Under the pieces are notes generated by a model. That model made no database searches, was not told the origin of the DNA, and was given only the letters and a program-made list of their open reading frames with translations. DNA of 64,000 bases, taken from positions 420,798-484,797 of the forward strand of contig CALSTB010000001.1 in the NCBI GenBank assembly GCA_943789165.1, in the 5' to 3' direction. Of the stretch, positions 19,250 through 28,361 are shown piece by piece (positions within the stretch are counted from its first letter, which is position 1; each line of letters starts with the position of its first letter). Made by a program: the position numbers and the translations under genes. This DNA is from an uncultured Bacteroidia bacterium. Its GTDB lineage: Bacteria; Bacteroidota; Bacteroidia; NS11-12g; UBA9320.

Positions 19250-19885
19250 ATGAAATCAATTAATAAAAACATCTTCTTTATTTTCTTACTCGGTCTTACG
19301 AGTATCATGTTCACCTCATGTGGCGGTGATGACGGAACCACTCCATCTGCAACAGCACCATCGGATTTAGTATATGAACCCAATTCGCTCACAACAGATG
19401 TTGGTGTGGCCGGAGAATCTGAAGCTCCAACGATAAAAGGAACAGCTCCAATAACATACAGTATCACTACTACACCAGATGCTGGGGCAGAAATTACGAT
19501 TGATAAAAATACTGGGGTGATATCAACAACTGCTGCAACAGCAGGGAATTACAAAGTATCGGTTACAGCCACGAATGAAGCTGGTGACGTTGAGTTTAAA
19601 GATGCCTTTTCGGTGGATGTAACTTCGAAAGTCAAAGTAACCTACAAAGGCAACATACAAGGCATCATTACATCATCTTGTGCACCTTGTCATGTGTACG
19701 GAGGTAATGAAACAAACTACGCCAATGCTTACACCACCGCTAAAGACGCAGTTGACTATATCATTGACAGAGTAAACAGAGACCAAGGAACCGCTGGTTT
19801 TATGCCATATAGTGGAACTAAGCTTGATGCAGCTACTTTGGCGATTATCGCCCAGTGGAAGACTGATGGTTTATTAGAAGAGTAA
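19250..19885 (+). CDS. Lipoprotein with Ig-like domain and single CxxCH haem site
   Basis: 211 residues. Lipoprotein signal with the lipobox ending SIMFTSC. Residues about 45-125 resemble putative Ig/cadherin-like repeats (ITYSITTTPDAGAEITIDKNTGVISTTAATAGNYKVSVTATN). The C-terminal ~80 residues contain SSCAPCHVYGG, a c-type haem attachment motif, with a possible axial Met in AGFMPYSGT, as in short planctomycete-type cytochrome domains. The stop codon overlaps the next start (TAATG), so it is translationally coupled to the dioxygenase. Confidence 0.8.
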   Translation: MKSINKNIFFIFLLGLTSIMFTSCGGDDGTTPSATAPSDLVYEPNSLTTDVGVAGESEAPTIKGTAPITYSITTTPDAGAEITIDKNTGVISTTAATAGNYKVSVTATNEAGDVEFKDAFSVDVTSKVKVTYKGNIQGIITSSCAPCHVYGGNETNYANAYTTAKDAVDYIIDRVNRDQGTAGFMPYSGTKLDAATLAIIAQWKTDGLLEE

Positions 19886-20826
19886 TGACCAAACCATCAA
19901 ACAATAGAAGGCAGTTCTTAAAAAATGCTTCGATAGCTGCCTTTACGGTTGGGCTATTCCCCAAAAGTGTTTTAGGAGAGACACAATCCACTCAGCAAAC
20001 GATGGCTTGTGACGTTACGACCAAAGATTACTATGGCGTTGGCCCGTTTTATACAGAAAATCCTCCCGTTAAAACCGACAATCAATTAGCTAAATCTACC
20101 GAGCCTGGTGAGCGTTTGATTATATCTGGTCGGGTTACAAACTTAGATTGTACTGAGATGATAGCCAATGCGTTGATAGATGTTTGGCATGCAAACGATG
20201 CTGGCGAGTATGACAACACTGGCTATAATTTGAGAGGTAAGTTTACCACCAATAGTCAAGGGTTTTATTCGTTCGAAACGATAAGGCCTGGTAAATATTT
20301 GAACGGCAGTCAATACCGACCCTCTCACATTCATTTTAAAATAACCCCTCCAGGAAAAGACACCCTAGTAACTCAACTGTATTTTAAAGGCGATACCGAT
20401 ATTGACAAGGATGCTGCGGCATCTATTAAAACGGGAAACTTTGATGCCACGCACCGTATTGTCGAGTTGACAAAAAATACGGATGGGAAATGGGAAGGAA
20501 CTTGGGATATTGTAGTTGATGGTGATGGTAAAAACATTGGTGTTCAAGATGTACACCTCGACAAAGGTGTTATTTATACTGCGCAGCCAAACCCGTTTGA
20601 AGACGAGGTAGAAATACGATACGGTGTATTTAACAAGACCAAAGTGGGTATCATGATTTATGATATTCGAGGACAATTAATAGCTAGTTTGGCAGACAAA
20701 GAGTTGGAACCTGAAAAATATTCTGCTGTTTGGAAACCGGACCCAAGCACACCTCCAGGCCAGTATTTTGTAGCTTTTAAGGTGAACGATTTACAAGTGC
20801 AATATCTTAAGATTTTAAAAATCTAA
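19885..20826 (+). CDS. Secreted intradiol ring-cleavage dioxygenase with T9SS tail
   Basis: 313 residues. A Tat-like signal (NNRRQFLKNASIAAFTVGLF) precedes the dioxygenase fold at about 40-215. Likely non-haem Fe(III) ligands are visible as Tyr in DNTGYNLRGKF, Tyr in GSQYRPSH, and the two His of SHIHFKI, with VWHANDAGEY before them, as in protocatechuate/catechol dioxygenases. The last ~75 residues (AQPNPFEDEVEIRYGVF ... PGQYFVAFKV) form a T9SS type A sorting domain. The catalytic domain is probably exported to oxidise aromatic diols outside the cell. Coupled to the haem lipoprotein by the TAATG overlap. Confidence 0.88.
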   Translation: MTKPSNNRRQFLKNASIAAFTVGLFPKSVLGETQSTQQTMACDVTTKDYYGVGPFYTENPPVKTDNQLAKSTEPGERLIISGRVTNLDCTEMIANALIDVWHANDAGEYDNTGYNLRGKFTTNSQGFYSFETIRPGKYLNGSQYRPSHIHFKITPPGKDTLVTQLYFKGDTDIDKDAAASIKTGNFDATHRIVELTKNTDGKWEGTWDIVVDGDGKNIGVQDVHLDKGVIYTAQPNPFEDEVEIRYGVFNKTKVGIMIYDIRGQLIASLADKELEPEKYSAVWKPDPSTPPGQYFVAFKVNDLQVQYLKILKI

Positions 20827-20884
20827 GAACAGAGGGTTACCTTTTCTTCAATGGGTGATTAAATAGTATTAAATGCATAATACT

Positions 20885-22513
20885 ATGAAAAAAATCACTT
20901 ATCTATTTCTAATCATTTTACTTCTGGTTGGATCCATTTGCCAAGCGTCAATTGAGATTGAACGCGTGGTTAAATTTAATGACACACATGAAAACACGGT
21001 TATTATTCCAAGTCGGTTTGGGGAATCGTTTATCGACGAAAACACTGACTTAAGTGCCTTACGTAATCTGGAAATTCACCATGTCGATTTAGTCTACACC
21101 TCTTTTAAACTTGCTGAAGGTTTTGACCAGCAGGCGTTAAATGAACAACGCATGCGGAAGCTAATTGCGCTTTTAGCACAAATTGGTAAAAAAGACCCAT
21201 CATGGAGGGCTATTTGTCAAACGGGAGCATCAACAGTTGAAGATGCCAAAACCTATTTCCACGGCTTTATTCTACACGTAGGAGCCAACTTAAATTATGA
21301 AAGTCAAGCAAAGTTTTTTGAAAGCTTTCAGAAGAAACCAAGTACAAAAAAAGTAGACAATTCGAAGTCTACAACGCTTAAATTCTCATCTGGGACAACG
21401 ATTGACATACCTACCAACGCGGTGGTCGACAAAAACGGAAAACCTGTCAAAGGTAAATATGACCTAGTCTATCAAGAATTTAGAGATGCTGCGGACATCG
21501 TTTTTTCTGGAATACCAATGACCTACACATCATCAGGTACGGAATACAATTTTTCATCTGTTGGCATGTATGAAATACGTGCGAATCAGAACGGAAATGA
21601 ATTACAATTAAACAAACCTATTCAAATAGACTTCAATGCAACAGCGGTGAAAGACGATGTTGGTTTCTTTAAGATGGATGACAATACGGGTGAATGGGAA
21701 AAGATAGAGGATATCGAATTTAATAAAGAAGCCAAAATTGAGGGGGGATTTTTAAACGACATTAAGGAAGAAGAAGTTGGAGATGAATTTGTTATACAAA
21801 ATGTACAGGCATCAGTTACTGACAGCGCCTATTCTTGGGCTTATTCTGATTGGAACAACCATCGGTATTACATCCTATCGTCAGCCACATTTGACGATTT
21901 CTTAGAACGGTTAGATGTTTCTAAAGAACTCGCAGGTAAAGTAGTGAGCATGGATAAGTCCATTAAACACTTAAAAGTTGAATTGGCCAACGGCGCAGAG
22001 TTCAACAAAGAAATTGGTGAGTTATATGTTGGCAGATGGAACAACAACATGGAGCTTGGGAATATGGGAATGGACAATGATATGAACGCCACCTTGTTAA
22101 GAGGAGGTGGGGATGCCGGTCACACCTATCCTAAATTGGTTCGTGGTTTAAACTCTCCGAAGTTTGGCGTGTACAATTGTGACCAAATCTATCGAATTGG
22201 TCGTGCTCAAAATTTAACGCCAACTTATGTAGATGCAGCAACGGGTAAAGAAATTAAGAATAAGCATGTGGCTTGTGTAATGGATTTGACATACAATGGA
22301 GCGTTTAGTTTTTCACCTAATTACGTAACATGTAATGTGGATGGCAAGAATGTAATCCTGTTGTTTACAAAAGATAAAAAAACGTACATGTTGGATGCGG
22401 AAGCGTTCGACAAGTTGGGTGTTGACCAAAACAGTCGTCCTGTTTTTGCCATGACCGATATGACAGATCAGCTAAAATCGAGTAAAGACTTAAGCCAACT
22501 TTTAAAACTATAA
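20885..22513 (+). CDS. Conserved secreted protein of unknown function
   Basis: 542 residues from the ATG at 20885; the frame's first ATG at 20873 adds only MHNT. Signal peptide 1-22 (FLIILLLVGSICQA). A beta-rich part at about 155-265 (KFSSGTTIDIPTNAVVDKNGKPVKGKYDLVYQEF) looks like domains found in Bacteroidota surface proteins that precede Ig-like folds. No catalytic motif is recognised and there is no T9SS tail. It lies 58 bases after the dioxygenase, suggesting a shared operon, and is closed by a strong terminator. Confidence 0.75.
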   Translation: MKKITYLFLIILLLVGSICQASIEIERVVKFNDTHENTVIIPSRFGESFIDENTDLSALRNLEIHHVDLVYTSFKLAEGFDQQALNEQRMRKLIALLAQIGKKDPSWRAICQTGASTVEDAKTYFHGFILHVGANLNYESQAKFFESFQKKPSTKKVDNSKSTTLKFSSGTTIDIPTNAVVDKNGKPVKGKYDLVYQEFRDAADIVFSGIPMTYTSSGTEYNFSSVGMYEIRANQNGNELQLNKPIQIDFNATAVKDDVGFFKMDDNTGEWEKIEDIEFNKEAKIEGGFLNDIKEEEVGDEFVIQNVQASVTDSAYSWAYSDWNNHRYYILSSATFDDFLERLDVSKELAGKVVSMDKSIKHLKVELANGAEFNKEIGELYVGRWNNNMELGNMGMDNDMNATLLRGGGDAGHTYPKLVRGLNSPKFGVYNCDQIYRIGRAQNLTPTYVDAATGKEIKNKHVACVMDLTYNGAFSFSPNYVTCNVDGKNVILLFTKDKKTYMLDAEAFDKLGVDQNSRPVFAMTDMTDQLKSSKDLSQLLKL

Positions 22514-22577
22514 TGTGAGTAGATAACGTTCATCGGGCACATGAGCGTTGTTCAAAACATTTCTTTTCAATTAGGGT

Positions 22578-22608
22578 AAAGGCACTTGGCGACAAGTGCC
22601 TTTTTGTT
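22578..22608 (+). terminator. Terminator of the dioxygenase operon
   Basis: The 11-base perfect stem AAAGGCACTTG (22578-22588) / CAAGTGCCTTT (22593-22603), loop GCGA, is followed by a T-run. Confidence 0.92.
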
Positions 22609-22780
22609 TTGGTAAACAATTGAGGTTTGATAAGCTCATGCAGTTGTGCTGTGGGATGTTTATATTTGGATGATAGAGTTTAAAGACGTTTACAAATCGA
22701 AACAGTTCAAAGGAGAAGTGCACGTTTTAAGATAAAAGGAGACGTTTTGATCATCGAACACGTCATTAAGTAAAGAGGCT

Positions 22781-24310
22781 ATGAAAAAACTATTAATTTC
22801 AATCTTGGTATTTGCGATACATTTTTCCGCGAATGCACAAAATACTTGGAGTAACAACATTGCACAAATTGTGTACGACAATTGTTCAAACTGTCACAAC
22901 CCAAATGGAATAGCCCCATTTTCACTTTTGACTTATACCGACGTTAAGCCTAATGTTTTTGGCATAAAAGCGAGTATTGAATCAGGTAGTATGCCTCCAT
23001 GGATTGCGGATACAAAATATCAAAGCTATGCCCACGAACGCGTGTTGTCGACAGATGAGAAAGTAGCGATTATCGATTGGGTGAACAATGGCAGTCCGGA
23101 AGGCGAGGCAAGTAAAACGCCACCGCCTCCAGTATACGGCACAAAAGGATTTATCACACAAAAACCAGACTTAGAACTTAAAATGCCGGTATATGCAAGC
23201 AAGGCGACGGCTAATGGTGATGATTACGTTTGTTTTTCAGTACCATCTGGGTTGACAAAGGATAAGAAGATTCGAGGTTTTGAAGTAATACCAGGGAATC
23301 ACGCTATAGTCCACCATGCTTTGGTTTATTTGGATGGAACTGGTAATTACCCAACTGATACCAATGCGGGAGTTTGTACAGGACCAACCAAAGGATTGAT
23401 TGGTGGTTACGTTCCCGGATCTCCTCCAACCGTATTTCCAACCAATGGGTCGGATTTTAATCTAGGTTTTACAGTACAAGCAGGCTCCAATATTGTATTG
23501 GCAATGCATTATCCAGAAGGGTCATTTGGTAAAGTCGATAGCACCATGATTCGGTTTTGGTTTTACGACGATGAGATTTCCATACGTGAGCTCAGTACCA
23601 ATCCACTAATAGAAAACTGGCAATTTTTGCTACCTGCAAATAAGGAAACGAACGTGAATGCGACCAGAAACATTGGCAATAATGATTATTCTATGTTAAG
23701 CGTATTCCCCCATATGCATTTATTAGGAAGTAAAATTGGGTCATATGCCATTACGCCAACGAATGACACTATTCGGTTTGTGAACATTCCACACTGGGAT
23801 TTTGAGTGGCAAGAGTTCCTGTTTTTTGAGAAGATTAAAAAGCTTCCCAAAAACAGTACTATCTATGGATATGGAACGTACGACAACACGAGTAAGAATA
23901 CACACAACCCAAACAATCCACCAGTGCTTGTTAGGCCTGGACTGAACACGACAGATGAAATGTTTCTCATTTACTTTCATTATTTGCCGTATCAGGCCGG
24001 TGATGAAGATAGAGACATTGAGGCGCTGACAAGTTTGGGAATAGGAGACTACAACTCTCTGAATGTTGCGGTATACCCCAATCCGTCTTCTGACATAATT
24101 AATTTCCGTCTGCCGGAAGAAAGTTACGGTTCCATGCAGTTACGGATTTTTGATGTCAATGGACAAATGGTGTATGAACATAAACCGACTACTCAAAGTA
24201 CGAATGAATTGTCGTGGGACATTCCTGAAGGAATAGAAGCAGGTGTCTATTTTTATTCGATGAATGTAGATGGTACGCTGGCTAGCGGGTCATTTATGAT
24301 ACAGCGATAA
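22781..24310 (+). CDS. Secreted haem-CxxCH plus copper type II monooxygenase-like protein with T9SS tail
   Basis: 509 residues. Signal peptide (FAIHFSANAQ), then a cytochrome-like segment with DNCSNCHNPNGIAPF and a candidate axial Met in GSMPPWIAD. The middle resembles copper type II ascorbate-dependent monooxygenases (PHM/DBH fold): GNHAIVHHALVYLDG, VLAMHYPEG and VFPHMHLLGSKIG supply the His and Met copper ligands. The C-terminus (VAVYPNPSSDIINFRL ... AGVYFYSMNVDG) is a T9SS type A domain. The haem domain may feed electrons to the copper site. The substrate is unknown. Confidence 0.85.
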   Translation: MKKLLISILVFAIHFSANAQNTWSNNIAQIVYDNCSNCHNPNGIAPFSLLTYTDVKPNVFGIKASIESGSMPPWIADTKYQSYAHERVLSTDEKVAIIDWVNNGSPEGEASKTPPPPVYGTKGFITQKPDLELKMPVYASKATANGDDYVCFSVPSGLTKDKKIRGFEVIPGNHAIVHHALVYLDGTGNYPTDTNAGVCTGPTKGLIGGYVPGSPPTVFPTNGSDFNLGFTVQAGSNIVLAMHYPEGSFGKVDSTMIRFWFYDDEISIRELSTNPLIENWQFLLPANKETNVNATRNIGNNDYSMLSVFPHMHLLGSKIGSYAITPTNDTIRFVNIPHWDFEWQEFLFFEKIKKLPKNSTIYGYGTYDNTSKNTHNPNNPPVLVRPGLNTTDEMFLIYFHYLPYQAGDEDRDIEALTSLGIGDYNSLNVAVYPNPSSDIINFRLPEESYGSMQLRIFDVNGQMVYEHKPTTQSTNELSWDIPEGIEAGVYFYSMNVDGTLASGSFMIQR

Positions 24311-24355
24311 GGACAAAATTCTAAAAAGGATAGATTTCTTATAGGGGTGTTTTAT

Positions 24356-25132
24356 GGTTCTGTCGCGTTAATCTTAGTAAATAGCGAAACGATTAATTTG
24401 CGACCATGAACTACAAACACCATCGATATCCCAAATCTATAATTCTTCAAGCGGTATATTTCAAGTTGAGATTTACATTGAGCTATCGCGACGTTGAAGA
24501 AATATTGAGAATTAGAGGTGTGAGAGTAGACCACTCAACAATTCAAAGATGGGTCTTTAAGTTCTCTCCTATTGTTGAAGCCAATATGCACAATCGGAAA
24601 AAGCAGGTTTGTGATAGTTGGAGGATGGATGAGACCTACATAAAAGTGGGTGGTAATGATAGATATCTTTATCGAGCGGTTGATAAATATGGAAACACAG
24701 TTGATTTTCTGTTAACCAAGCGAAGAATGAAGGGTTCGGCTCAGAAGTTTTTAAACAAGGCTATAGGGAATAACGACAAACCAAGGATAATCAACATTGA
24801 CAAGAGTGGAGCGAATACAGCAGGGATACGTACAATTAATAAACGAAGTCTTTCACTAAAGAAGATAAAGATAAGACGAGTTAAGTATCTAAATAATATT
24901 GTTGAACAGGATCATCGGACTATTAAAAGGCGAATAGCAATAAGTACAGGATTCAAGGAATTTGAATCAGCCCAACGAACGTTGGCTGGAATAGAAATCA
25001 TCAATATTATCAGAAAGAATCAACTCAAAGATTCAAGATCAAGTTGGTTTAACACATTTAAATCTTTAGCAGCTTGATGAAAAGTGAAATCCCTCTACTT
25101 TTGGATACTAGAGGGATTAACGCGACAGTACC
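24356..25132 (+). mobile_element. IS6-family insertion sequence, copy 1
   Basis: 777 bases bounded by 18-base inverted repeats that differ at one position: GGTTCTGTCGCGTTAATC at the left and the complement of GGTACTGTCGCGTTAATC at the right. It carries one transposase. The 8-base flanks (24348-24355 and 25133-25140) do not match, so no target duplication is visible; it may have moved through cointegrate formation, or a flank was lost. Confidence 0.9.
24406..25077 (+). CDS. IS6-family transposase
   Basis: 223 residues, full length for the family. It contains an N-terminal HTH (LSYRDVEEILRIRGVRVDHSTIQRWV) and a DDE catalytic triad at Asp75 (WRMDETYIKVGG), Asp132 (NIDKSGANT) and Glu167 (IVEQDHRTIKRR). 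The D132-E167 spacing of 34 residues is the family signature. It is closely related to the copy at 50635-51303. Confidence 0.95.
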   Translation: MNYKHHRYPKSIILQAVYFKLRFTLSYRDVEEILRIRGVRVDHSTIQRWVFKFSPIVEANMHNRKKQVCDSWRMDETYIKVGGNDRYLYRAVDKYGNTVDFLLTKRRMKGSAQKFLNKAIGNNDKPRIINIDKSGANTAGIRTINKRSLSLKKIKIRRVKYLNNIVEQDHRTIKRRIAISTGFKEFESAQRTLAGIEIINIIRKNQLKDSRSSWFNTFKSLAA

Positions 25133-25334
25133 TAAAAAAGGGGCGTAACCAGTCACACCCAAAGGAATAAACCCTTATTATGAGGCGGAAATTAAATGAT
25201 AAAGTACATCATTGTGCATTGAAGTCTCCAAAAGGTGGTTTTGAATCTCCCACCGTTTTGCAACTTTGGGTATGAAAAAAATACCAATAATTGCGATTGC
25301 CTCAACTAGTGCTGACGCATAACCCCTTTTTTAG
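25133..25334 (+). repeat. Promoter module copy A with truncated signal-peptide ORF
   Basis: Module copy A begins at the IS6 end (TAAAAAAGGGGCGTAACC) and ends in CAACTTTG, three bases before ATG 25272. The ORF behind it encodes only MKKIPIIAIASTSADA then stops at 25322, so it is a remnant. The 12-base CTAAAAAAGGGG at the left edge recurs inverted at 25323-25334. Confidence 0.65.
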
Positions 25335-25395
25335 TACCCTAAACAAAACATAGGGAAGAACTAATATGAACCACCAATTGATGTTAATGAATAAA

Positions 25396-26475
25396 TTACT
25401 TTAAAAACTTCTTGAAGTAGATTATATTACGATTACGGTCTCTTAGCACCAGAACATAGCTTCCTTTTGGCAAAGCAGATACATCCACAACATTAGATTC
25501 AAGTGCATTCTCTATCATATTTTGCCCCAAATAATTCAGTATCGCATAGGAGTCTATACTTAAATTAGAATGACTTATAGTAATTTGATGTTGAGCTGGA
25601 TTAGGATAAAGTCTAACTTTGCTACTAGAAAACTCAGACATACTAGCTCCTATACTTGTATCCGATTGCTCGGGCATCCATATTGCGCCAATACTATCAC
25701 CCCATAAATATTCAGCTAGTTCAGGATAATCAATAAAAGGATTGCGGTTGTGCTGGTAAAAGCTATCGATGATGTTATTTCTATTACGTTCCCAGTTGCT
25801 AACTGTATCAATCCTATTCCAATGAAGGAGTGTGTTTAAGCGAGCTTGTAAGGGACTTTGGTCGGTATTGTTAAGTAATGTATTAGTCAACTCTAAATCA
25901 GGCTCAGAGCCTTCTCCTTCGTATCTGACAGCCATATAGAATATCATTCGTGCTACATCTCCTTTGACTGCGTCAGGTGGTTCAAATGTCCATAAATCAG
26001 CATCACGCTTAGACCCTGTATTAAAGCCATTATCTATTACATCTACGCAAGTAATGCACGTATCGAAATTTCTATTATTCCTTGTGGAGTTGACACTAAT
26101 GTCACAAGGTCTTAAATGATGAACATCTGTCCCTGCACCGTTGCTTGTGCCAAAATCTCCTCTAGATTTTGCCCAAACGTGTTCCCGACTCCAGCCAGAC
26201 CCACTATTATACTCTTGTGCAGCATCAACACTCCTCTGTGAATATATTAAGATAACATTATTTGCATTGGCAGTGTCCTTATCTGTGTGTTTAAGAATAT
26301 CCCATACATCTGTTGATGATGCGGTATAGGTAAATTCTGTATGATTCTTAATTATTTGATTCAGTTCAAACTTCAATGAGTCATCCTGCTTGTTATGAGC
26401 AGGTAGATAGTAAGTACTGTCCTGTGCAGAAAGTACGTTTGGGATAAGAAGTAAAGAGAATATAATGAATTTCAC
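25396..26475 (-). CDS. Secreted endonuclease I family nuclease with T9SS tail
   Basis: 359 residues, GTG start at 26475 directly before a signal peptide (FIIFSLLLIPNVLSAQ). The body is an endonuclease I (EndA/NucM) domain: WDILKHTD, YNSGSGWSREHVWAKSRGDFG, GTDVHHLRPCDISVNSTRNNRNFD, with the expected His and Asn metal-site residues. The last ~75 residues (VRLYPNPAQHQITISH ... LPKGSYVLVLRD) form a T9SS type A sorting domain. Likely an extracellular DNase for nutrient or matrix DNA. Confidence 0.9.
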   Translation of the reverse strand: MKFIIFSLLLIPNVLSAQDSTYYLPAHNKQDDSLKFELNQIIKNHTEFTYTASSTDVWDILKHTDKDTANANNVILIYSQRSVDAAQEYNSGSGWSREHVWAKSRGDFGTSNGAGTDVHHLRPCDISVNSTRNNRNFDTCITCVDVIDNGFNTGSKRDADLWTFEPPDAVKGDVARMIFYMAVRYEGEGSEPDLELTNTLLNNTDQSPLQARLNTLLHWNRIDTVSNWERNRNNIIDSFYQHNRNPFIDYPELAEYLWGDSIGAIWMPEQSDTSIGASMSEFSSSKVRLYPNPAQHQITISHSNLSIDSYAILNYLGQNMIENALESNVVDVSALPKGSYVLVLRDRNRNIIYFKKFLK

Positions 26476-26498
26476 GAGGTAAAGATATTATTAAATCC

Positions 26499-26783
26499 AG
26501 GCTATTACCAATTGACTGTATACCGTCAGGAAAGAGTGAACCCCATAATGGAGACTATTTTAAGACCCTTTGGAGTCGATTTAAGAAACAATCAGAGTTG
26601 ATTGAGGAAGGACAGACATTGTACTCCTTCAGACATTCAGGAGCTATTGATATATTTAAGCGCACAGGGTCACTTAGTACACTTCAGAAGGCAATGGGGC
26701 ACTCATCCCTCAATGTTAGTTTAACCTACCTCAGAGGACTTGAGATAGCCGAGCTGACTGAGGAGGATATGCCGGTGGTTTAG
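26499..26783 (+). pseudogene. Tyrosine recombinase, C-terminal fragment
   Basis: The open frame carries the catalytic end of a tyrosine recombinase: YSFRHSGAIDIFKRTG, MGHSSLNVSLTYLRG (Arg, His and the nucleophile Tyr) and a tail ELTEEDMPVV. The N-terminal and most of the core domain are missing, and the endonuclease gene lies directly upstream, so this is a truncated remnant. A second copy of the tail lies at 27210-27347. Confidence 0.8.
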
Positions 26784-27172
26784 TTACACTTAGAATTTAA
26801 TCTATGTAAACTATATTTTGGCGTTTCAAAATATGCTTCCCCACCATCACATTCAAAAGTAATGGGCGTAATTAATTCATTCCCAAAGTTCAAATCAACT
26901 CTGAGTGTATCGTTAATAAAAGTGTAATTATTAGTTCCCGGTAAGGCGTTTGTATCACCCGCCTGAAAGGTATTATAAAGTGAATCGCAGTTATCGTCAA
27001 TACAATAGTACGTATATCTTATGCCATTTTCATAGATATACATTGTATTTAGGTTGTTTCCTTGATACGTCCATTTACCTTCAATAGTATAAGTCGGTAA
27101 TGGATTGTCTTCAGTATCATCACTACCACAAGCGAAGAAGAATACAAGGGAGATTAAAAGTAAATTTCTCAT
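26780..27172 (-). CDS. Small lipoprotein, lipocalin-like
   Basis: 130 residues with a lipoprotein signal (LLLISLVFFFAC) followed by GSDDTEDN and a short beta-rich domain (YTIEGKWTYQGNNLNTMYIYENGIRYTYYC) resembling Bacteroidota lipocalin-like lipoproteins. Two extra Cys pairs suggest disulfides. Function unknown. Its stop overlaps the convergent recombinase fragment by four bases. Confidence 0.7.
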   Translation of the reverse strand: MRNLLLISLVFFFACGSDDTEDNPLPTYTIEGKWTYQGNNLNTMYIYENGIRYTYYCIDDNCDSLYNTFQAGDTNALPGTNNYTFINDTLRVDLNFGNELITPITFECDGGEAYFETPKYSLHRLNSKCN

Positions 27173-27209
27173 AAATTGAATTTATAAAACGAAAATAAAT
27201 AATAAATAA

Positions 27210-27347
27210 TTAACCTACTTGAGGGGTCTTGAGATAGCTGAGCTGACTGAGGAGGATATGCCGGTAGTATGGCATAAACTAAAAAGGGGCGTAACCATGA
27301 CATCACACCCCAAAGGAATAAACCCTTATTATGAGAGCAGAATTTAA
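27210..27347 (+). pseudogene. Second tyrosine recombinase tail fragment
   Basis: The frame LTYLRGLEIAELTEEDMPVV repeats the end of the fragment at 26499-26783 and continues into WHKLKRGVTMTSHPKGINP before a stop. The extension is the translated beginning of promoter module B, so the module sits directly at a recombinase 3' end. Confidence 0.7.
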
Positions 27348-27424
27348 ATGAGATTTATCAGAATTGAACGTCGAAGTCTCCAATAGAATACTAATAATCT
27401 CCAAACGTTTTATAACTTTGGGTA
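27279..27424 (+). repeat. Promoter module copy B
   Basis: Shares with copies A (25133) and C (42224) the blocks CTAAAAAGGGGCGTAACC, CACACCCC, AAAGGAATAAACCC, TTATTATGAG, GAAGTCTCC and a final promoter box, here the exact TAACTTTG (27413-27420). The box ends four bases before the ATG at 27425, so the mRNA would be leaderless. Confidence 0.7.
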
Positions 27425-27820
27425 ATGAGAACCATTCTAATAATGCTGTCAGTCTTATTATCTTATTCGACACAAGCACAAGTAATACCTCCAAAGAAAG
27501 CCAGTAAGATAGTTGTAACACTAGATTCAAACGCTTTTAACACTTCGTACAAGTTTCTAATAGAAAAGGGGTTCACAATCGACAAAGCAGATCGAGACTT
27601 AGGACTCATTAAAACAGTCAAAAGAGACATGCACACCATCAATGTCAACATCTTAGATTCGACAGTTTATTACTCCGTTACGTTTGTAACGTTAGTGGGT
27701 CTTACACTAGAACCCATGACCATTGAGGCTTGTTGGTGTGGTATCTTAGGCGATTACCGAAAGAAGTACTTTAAGAAGCTCATAGCCCTATTCGAGGGTA
27801 AAGAGTACACATTCAAATAG
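27425..27820 (+). CDS. Small exported protein, function unknown
   Basis: 131 residues with a clear signal peptide (RTILIMLSVLLSYSTQAQ). The mature part (KIVVTLDSNAFNTSYKFLIEKGFTIDKADRDLGLIKTVKRD) looks like a compact alpha/beta domain as in small periplasmic proteins of Bacteroidota. The start is fixed by promoter module B, which ends four bases upstream. No family recognised. Confidence 0.68.
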   Translation: MRTILIMLSVLLSYSTQAQVIPPKKASKIVVTLDSNAFNTSYKFLIEKGFTIDKADRDLGLIKTVKRDMHTINVNILDSTVYYSVTFVTLVGLTLEPMTIEACWCGILGDYRKKYFKKLIALFEGKEYTFK

Positions 27821-28361
27821 TACCATGAGATAACTGTATTGAGTTAAAAATAAACCAAGCTATCCCTCTGTTTAAGCATTGGCAAAATCAAAAATTCTTA
27901 ACAAAAGCTCCTGTCGAGTTTAAACTGATTACAGAAAAATTCATTGTTGAAACCAAGCTATCCATCTATTTATTTATTGCCACGTTTTGAAATTGAGGGG
28001 GTAGGCGCGCCTTCGAAAGATAATTAGTTTTCAAATAAATAAACCAAGCAATCCACCTATTTATTCACTGTCAAATTCAAAAAAGTGCTGAGAAGAAAAG
28101 CGCAAGAAAGTAAAGGTAGAAAACAAGTTATTGTAGGCTATATGTAACCACAAAAAAAGCAACTCCTTGATAATTAAAGAGTTGCTTTGCTTTAAGAGTA
28201 GCGGGGAGCAGAATGTTATCGAATTTTTGTTGCAGAGGCGGAAAATTTTGACATGCCATAAGCGTAACGTATTAATTCACGGAGATAAGATTTGAAGCAC
28301 ATTTTTGTAAAAACAAATTAAACTGGCTGATGTTTTTATTAAGGATTAATCATAAAGCCGT
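27821..28361. other. Gene-free stretch with AAACCAAGC repeats and a minus-strand hairpin
   Basis: No gene is supported over 540 bases. Three diverged copies of an element beginning AAACCAAGC(T/A)ATCC, followed by a T-rich stretch and a CAAAATC/TTTTGAAA-like block, start near 27851, 27949 and 28040. A fourth lies at 59589. The sequence GCAGAATGTTATCGAAT at 28208 belongs to another small recurring motif. Confidence 0.5.
28157..28188 (-). terminator. Hairpin with oligo-T on the minus strand
   Basis: AAGCAACTC and GAGTTGCTT pair across an AT loop. On the minus strand the stem is followed by seven T residues. No minus-strand gene ends here now, so it may be left over from a lost gene or tRNA-like sequence. 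Confidence 0.5.

Noticed and set aside
24348..25140. Target-site duplication around IS6 copy 1
   Set aside because: The 8-base flanks are different sequences.
25133..27424. Integron attC sites
   Set aside because: The repeated modules lack proper RYYYAAC/GTTRRRY core sites and the expected attC fold, and no integron integrase is seen; they end in promoters rather than recombination cores.
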